Assembly: GCA_027079365.1 (NCBI GenBank)
Contig: JALWVW010000173.1
Location: 1-5,522 of the forward strand
Origin: Campylobacteraceae bacterium
Lineage (GTDB): Bacteria; Campylobacterota; Campylobacteria; Campylobacterales; Sulfurovaceae
Reading direction: 5' to 3'
Length of the DNA: 5,522 nucleotides
Part shown: in pieces, positions 5,290-5,522 of the stretch
How positions within the stretch are numbered: the stretch's first letter is position 1
Layout of the letters: each line of letters begins with the position of its first letter
Program-made: the position numbers and the translations under genes
The notes under the pieces: generated by a model
The model's database searches: none
Told to the model about the DNA's origin: nothing
The model's input: the letters and a program-made list of their open reading frames with translations, nothing else

Positions 5290-5522
5290 TCACTCCACCT
5301 CAAACCGAGGCAACTCACTCACATTCCTCTCCTGCACACTCTCCGTCTTGCAGCAGTTCAGCAACGATTTGTCAGGGTTTTCGATGAAGGCATAGCCTCG
5401 GTATACCGTGTAGAATCCATAGACGATGACGATGATCGAAGCCAGATTCATCATCACCTTTCTGATGCCGCTCTTTGTAAAGATCCCTGCGAAAAATCCC
5501 AGAGTAAAAAGTGACGGGATCG
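5290..5522 (-). CDS. C-terminal end of a polytopic membrane protein, possibly TauE/SafE or UreH-like
   Basis: The minus-strand frame is open from the window edge to the stop at 5290-5292 and gives the last 76 residues. It starts inside a membrane helix (IPSLFTLGFFAGIFT), has a basic cytoplasmic turn (KSGIRKVMMN), then a second helix (LASIIVIVYGFYTVYRGYAF), and ends in a hydrophilic tail holding C56-C57 (numbered from the edge) and many acidic residues. The pattern of GFFAG, a KSGxRK turn, and a helix ending in YTVYRGY resembles the C-terminus of sulfite exporter TauE/SafE or UreH_2-domain proteins that are common in this group of bacteria. This assignment rests on memory of the pattern and a third or less of the protein. 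The Cys pair could bind metal. The gene converges on the reductase. Confidence 0.6.
   Translation of the reverse strand, partial: IPSLFTLGFFAGIFTKSGIRKVMMNLASIIVIVYGFYTVYRGYAFIENPDKSLLNCCKTESVQERNVSELPRFEVE

Noticed and set aside
5269..5514. Plus-strand 81-codon ORF near the window end
   Set aside because: It is antisense to the minus-strand membrane protein, whose frame shows clear helices and a natural stop; the plus-strand reading is compositionally odd (DDDD run from antisense Ile/Val codons).

Overview
The window looks like chromosomal DNA from a Campylobacterota (epsilonproteobacterial) organism, most like the Sulfurovum/Sulfurimonas group. This is inferred from protein style only: a response regulator with a DINVP phosphorylation motif, a compact histidine kinase with HDLNTPLSS, a DUF2202 lipoprotein, and a small periplasmic cytochrome c. 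No database search was possible. Both window edges cut genes.

Region 1 (2-2460, + strand) is a tight cluster. It holds an OmpR-type response regulator (lacking probably only its first one to three residues), its sensor kinase 10 bases downstream, and a DUF2202 ferritin-like lipoprotein 46 bases after that. The kinase has two membrane helices and a periplasmic loop of about 85 residues, so it probably reads an envelope signal and passes phosphate to Asp52 of the regulator. The lipoprotein may be co-transcribed and may be an output or accessory of the system.

Region 2 (2461-3233, + strand) has its own promoter-like region: an extended -10 box and an inverted repeat with half-sites 18 bases apart. 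It precedes a secreted protein that joins a monohaem cytochrome c domain to a C-terminal pair of canonical EF-hand calcium sites. A terminator-like hairpin follows.

Region 3 (3234-4038) is about 800 bases without a normal gene but is rich in structure. It has a TGCATAA palindrome cluster, two 78-bp direct repeats (91% identical, each with a small conserved hairpin), and between them two near-perfect palindromes exactly 60 bases apart sharing a 15-base core. A 51-codon ORF runs through the first repeat copy and both palindromes; it reads the palindrome cores as VANFA in the same frame and resembles, from memory, a stretch of RhuM-family proteins. Closer to the next gene are a coding-like but broken segment, a 17-codon ORF with an excellent Shine-Dalgarno sequence, and a 40-codon ORF ending 4 bases before the next start. 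I read this as a decayed mobile or repeat-rich tract, possibly with small live genes. It is the part most worth following up.

Region 4 (4039-5055, + strand) is a complete Tas-like aldo/keto reductase with an intact catalytic tetrad. Region 5 (5056-5522) is a convergent intergenic stretch with hairpins, then the C-terminal end of a minus-strand polytopic membrane protein, possibly of the TauE/SafE or UreH-like exporter group, with a Cys-Cys tail.
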